This document shows, in pieces, positions 33,179 through 33,925 of a stretch of 33,925 nt of DNA. How positions within the stretch are numbered: the stretch's first letter is position 1; the number at the start of each line of letters is the position of its first letter. The notes under the pieces were generated by a model, which was not told the origin of the DNA, did no database searches, and worked only from the letters and a program-made list of their open reading frames with translations. The DNA is taken from positions 1-33,925 of the forward strand of contig DATHAP010000020.1 of assembly GCA_035489715.1 (NCBI GenBank), read 5' to 3'. A program made the translations under genes and the position numbers. This DNA is from Actinomycetes bacterium (GTDB taxonomy: Bacteria > Actinomycetota > Actinomycetes > JACCUZ01).

Positions 33179-33907
33179 GTGCCACCTCGCCGCTCTCGCG
33201 GACGACACCGCCGCCCGAAGAACACCGGCGGCCCGGCGTACGTCACCGCAGCGACCCTGGCGGCCTTCGCGGTCTCCGGGATGAACGTGCCCGGCGCCAT
33301 CGGCGACGCCCGCCAGGCCTCTACGTCCACCCCCGCCGCCGCGGCGGCCGACGACCAAGGCCCCACCGCGAGCATCGCGGCGGTCCAGCTCCGCACCACC
33401 CTCGCCAAGCAGCAGGAGGAGCGCGCCAGCCGGCTGCGCAGCGCCCAGGCCGAGGCCGTCCGCGCCGCCCGCAAGGCGGCCAAGGAGGCCCGGATCGCCG
33501 CCGAGAAGGCGCGGCCCAAGTGGGTGCTCCCGGTCAGCGGCTTCCGGCTCACCGCCGGCTTCGGTGAGTACGGCCTGTGGAGCAGCTCGCACACCGGGCA
33601 GGACTTCGCCTGCGCCTACGGCACGCCGATCCACGCGGTGGGCGACGGCAGGATCATCTTCGCGGCGTACGACGGCGCCTACGGCAACAAGATCGCCGTC
33701 GAGCACGAGGACGGCACCGTCACCTGGTACGCCCACATGGACTCGTTCGTGCGCACCAGCGGGACGGTCCGGGCCGGCGACGTGATCGGCCGCGTGGGCA
33801 TGACCGGCAACACGACCGGTGCCCACCTGCACTTCGAGGTGCGCCCGCACGACGGGGCGCCGGTGCCGCCGCTCACCTGGCTGCGTGCGCACGGCATCGG
33901 GATCTGA
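33179..33907 (+). CDS. M23-family peptidase (LytM-like), exported
   Basis: This 242-residue protein should act on peptidoglycan outside the cell. The Arg-rich n-region (2-13) and hydrophobic stretch (about 20-34) form a signal peptide or anchor. Residues about 65-113 are an Ala/Arg/Lys/Glu-rich coiled coil. The M23 domain (114-240) has H138-T-G-Q-D142, H186 in WYAHMDS and H216-L-H218-F-E, a complete zinc site, so it is likely an active endopeptidase. I choose the GTG at 33179. A TTG at 33095 would add 28 residues before the Arg-rich region. The 111 bp upstream hold no recognised riboswitch. Confidence 0.88.
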   Translation: MPPRRSRGRHRRPKNTGGPAYVTAATLAAFAVSGMNVPGAIGDARQASTSTPAAAAADDQGPTASIAAVQLRTTLAKQQEERASRLRSAQAEAVRAARKAAKEARIAAEKARPKWVLPVSGFRLTAGFGEYGLWSSSHTGQDFACAYGTPIHAVGDGRIIFAAYDGAYGNKIAVEHEDGTVTWYAHMDSFVRTSGTVRAGDVIGRVGMTGNTTGAHLHFEVRPHDGAPVPPLTWLRAHGIGI

Positions 33908-33925
33908 CGCCCTCGGGACCGACCC

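Overview
The window is chromosomal DNA from a high-GC actinobacterium. The evidence is GC-rich codon use with many GTG starts, frequent 4-bp start/stop overlaps, -10 boxes of the TANNNT type placed for leaderless mRNAs, and the gene order sucC-sucD ... perM(DUF6350)-purN-purH-folD-DUF3017-mdh-icd, which is a familiar actinobacterial neighbourhood (sucCD/perM/purN/purH also cluster in Mycobacterium tuberculosis). A Nocardioidaceae or other Propionibacteriales host is my best guess, but no marker in the window settles it. The content is almost all core metabolism. I see no mobile element, CRISPR array, defence island, biosynthetic cluster, tRNA or rRNA.

Layout: 0-1.3 kb holds a LysR regulator with a partial membrane ORF and a tiny zinc-ribbon protein. 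1.3-10.2 kb is a nucleoside salvage region: a BMP-type lipoprotein, a double ATPase and two permeases (uptake), then cytidine deaminase, thymidine phosphorylase and a cupin in one tightly overlapping operon, followed by a separately promoted adenosine deaminase. 10.2-13.1 kb has an M20 amidohydrolase and a methylmalonyl-CoA mutase catalytic subunit without a B12 domain. 13.1-18.4 kb carries a D-Ala-D-Ala carboxypeptidase and, facing it, a CNNM/CorC transporter-trpS-2H phosphoesterase-YihY operon. 18.5-20.7 kb is galT-galK. 20.7-27.8 kb is icd, mdh, DUF3017, folD, purH, purN and a DUF6350/PerM membrane protein. 27.8-29.3 kb is an ECF-type sigma factor with a membrane partner. 29.3-32.0 kb is sucD, sucC and the separate B12-binding subunit. 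32.1-33.9 kb has a lipase-like alpha/beta hydrolase and an M23 peptidase.

How the genes fit together: imported nucleosides are deaminated (Cdd, Add) and phosphorolysed (DeoA). PurN and PurH use 10-formyl-THF, which FolD makes. The split mutase would make succinyl-CoA, the substrate of SucCD, and Mdh and Icd complete a TCA-cycle group.

The observations most worth following are regulatory: (i) a putative 16-codon leaderless leader ORF whose stop overlaps the CNNM start and which contains a perfect 9-bp inverted repeat; (ii) a recurring TANNNT box 6-8 nt before the start codon at eight transcription units; (iii) a shared bidirectional -10 between add and its neighbour; (iv) a 16-bp hairpin between the nucleoside-binding lipoprotein and its ATPase; (v) the two halves of the mutase lying about 18 kb apart.
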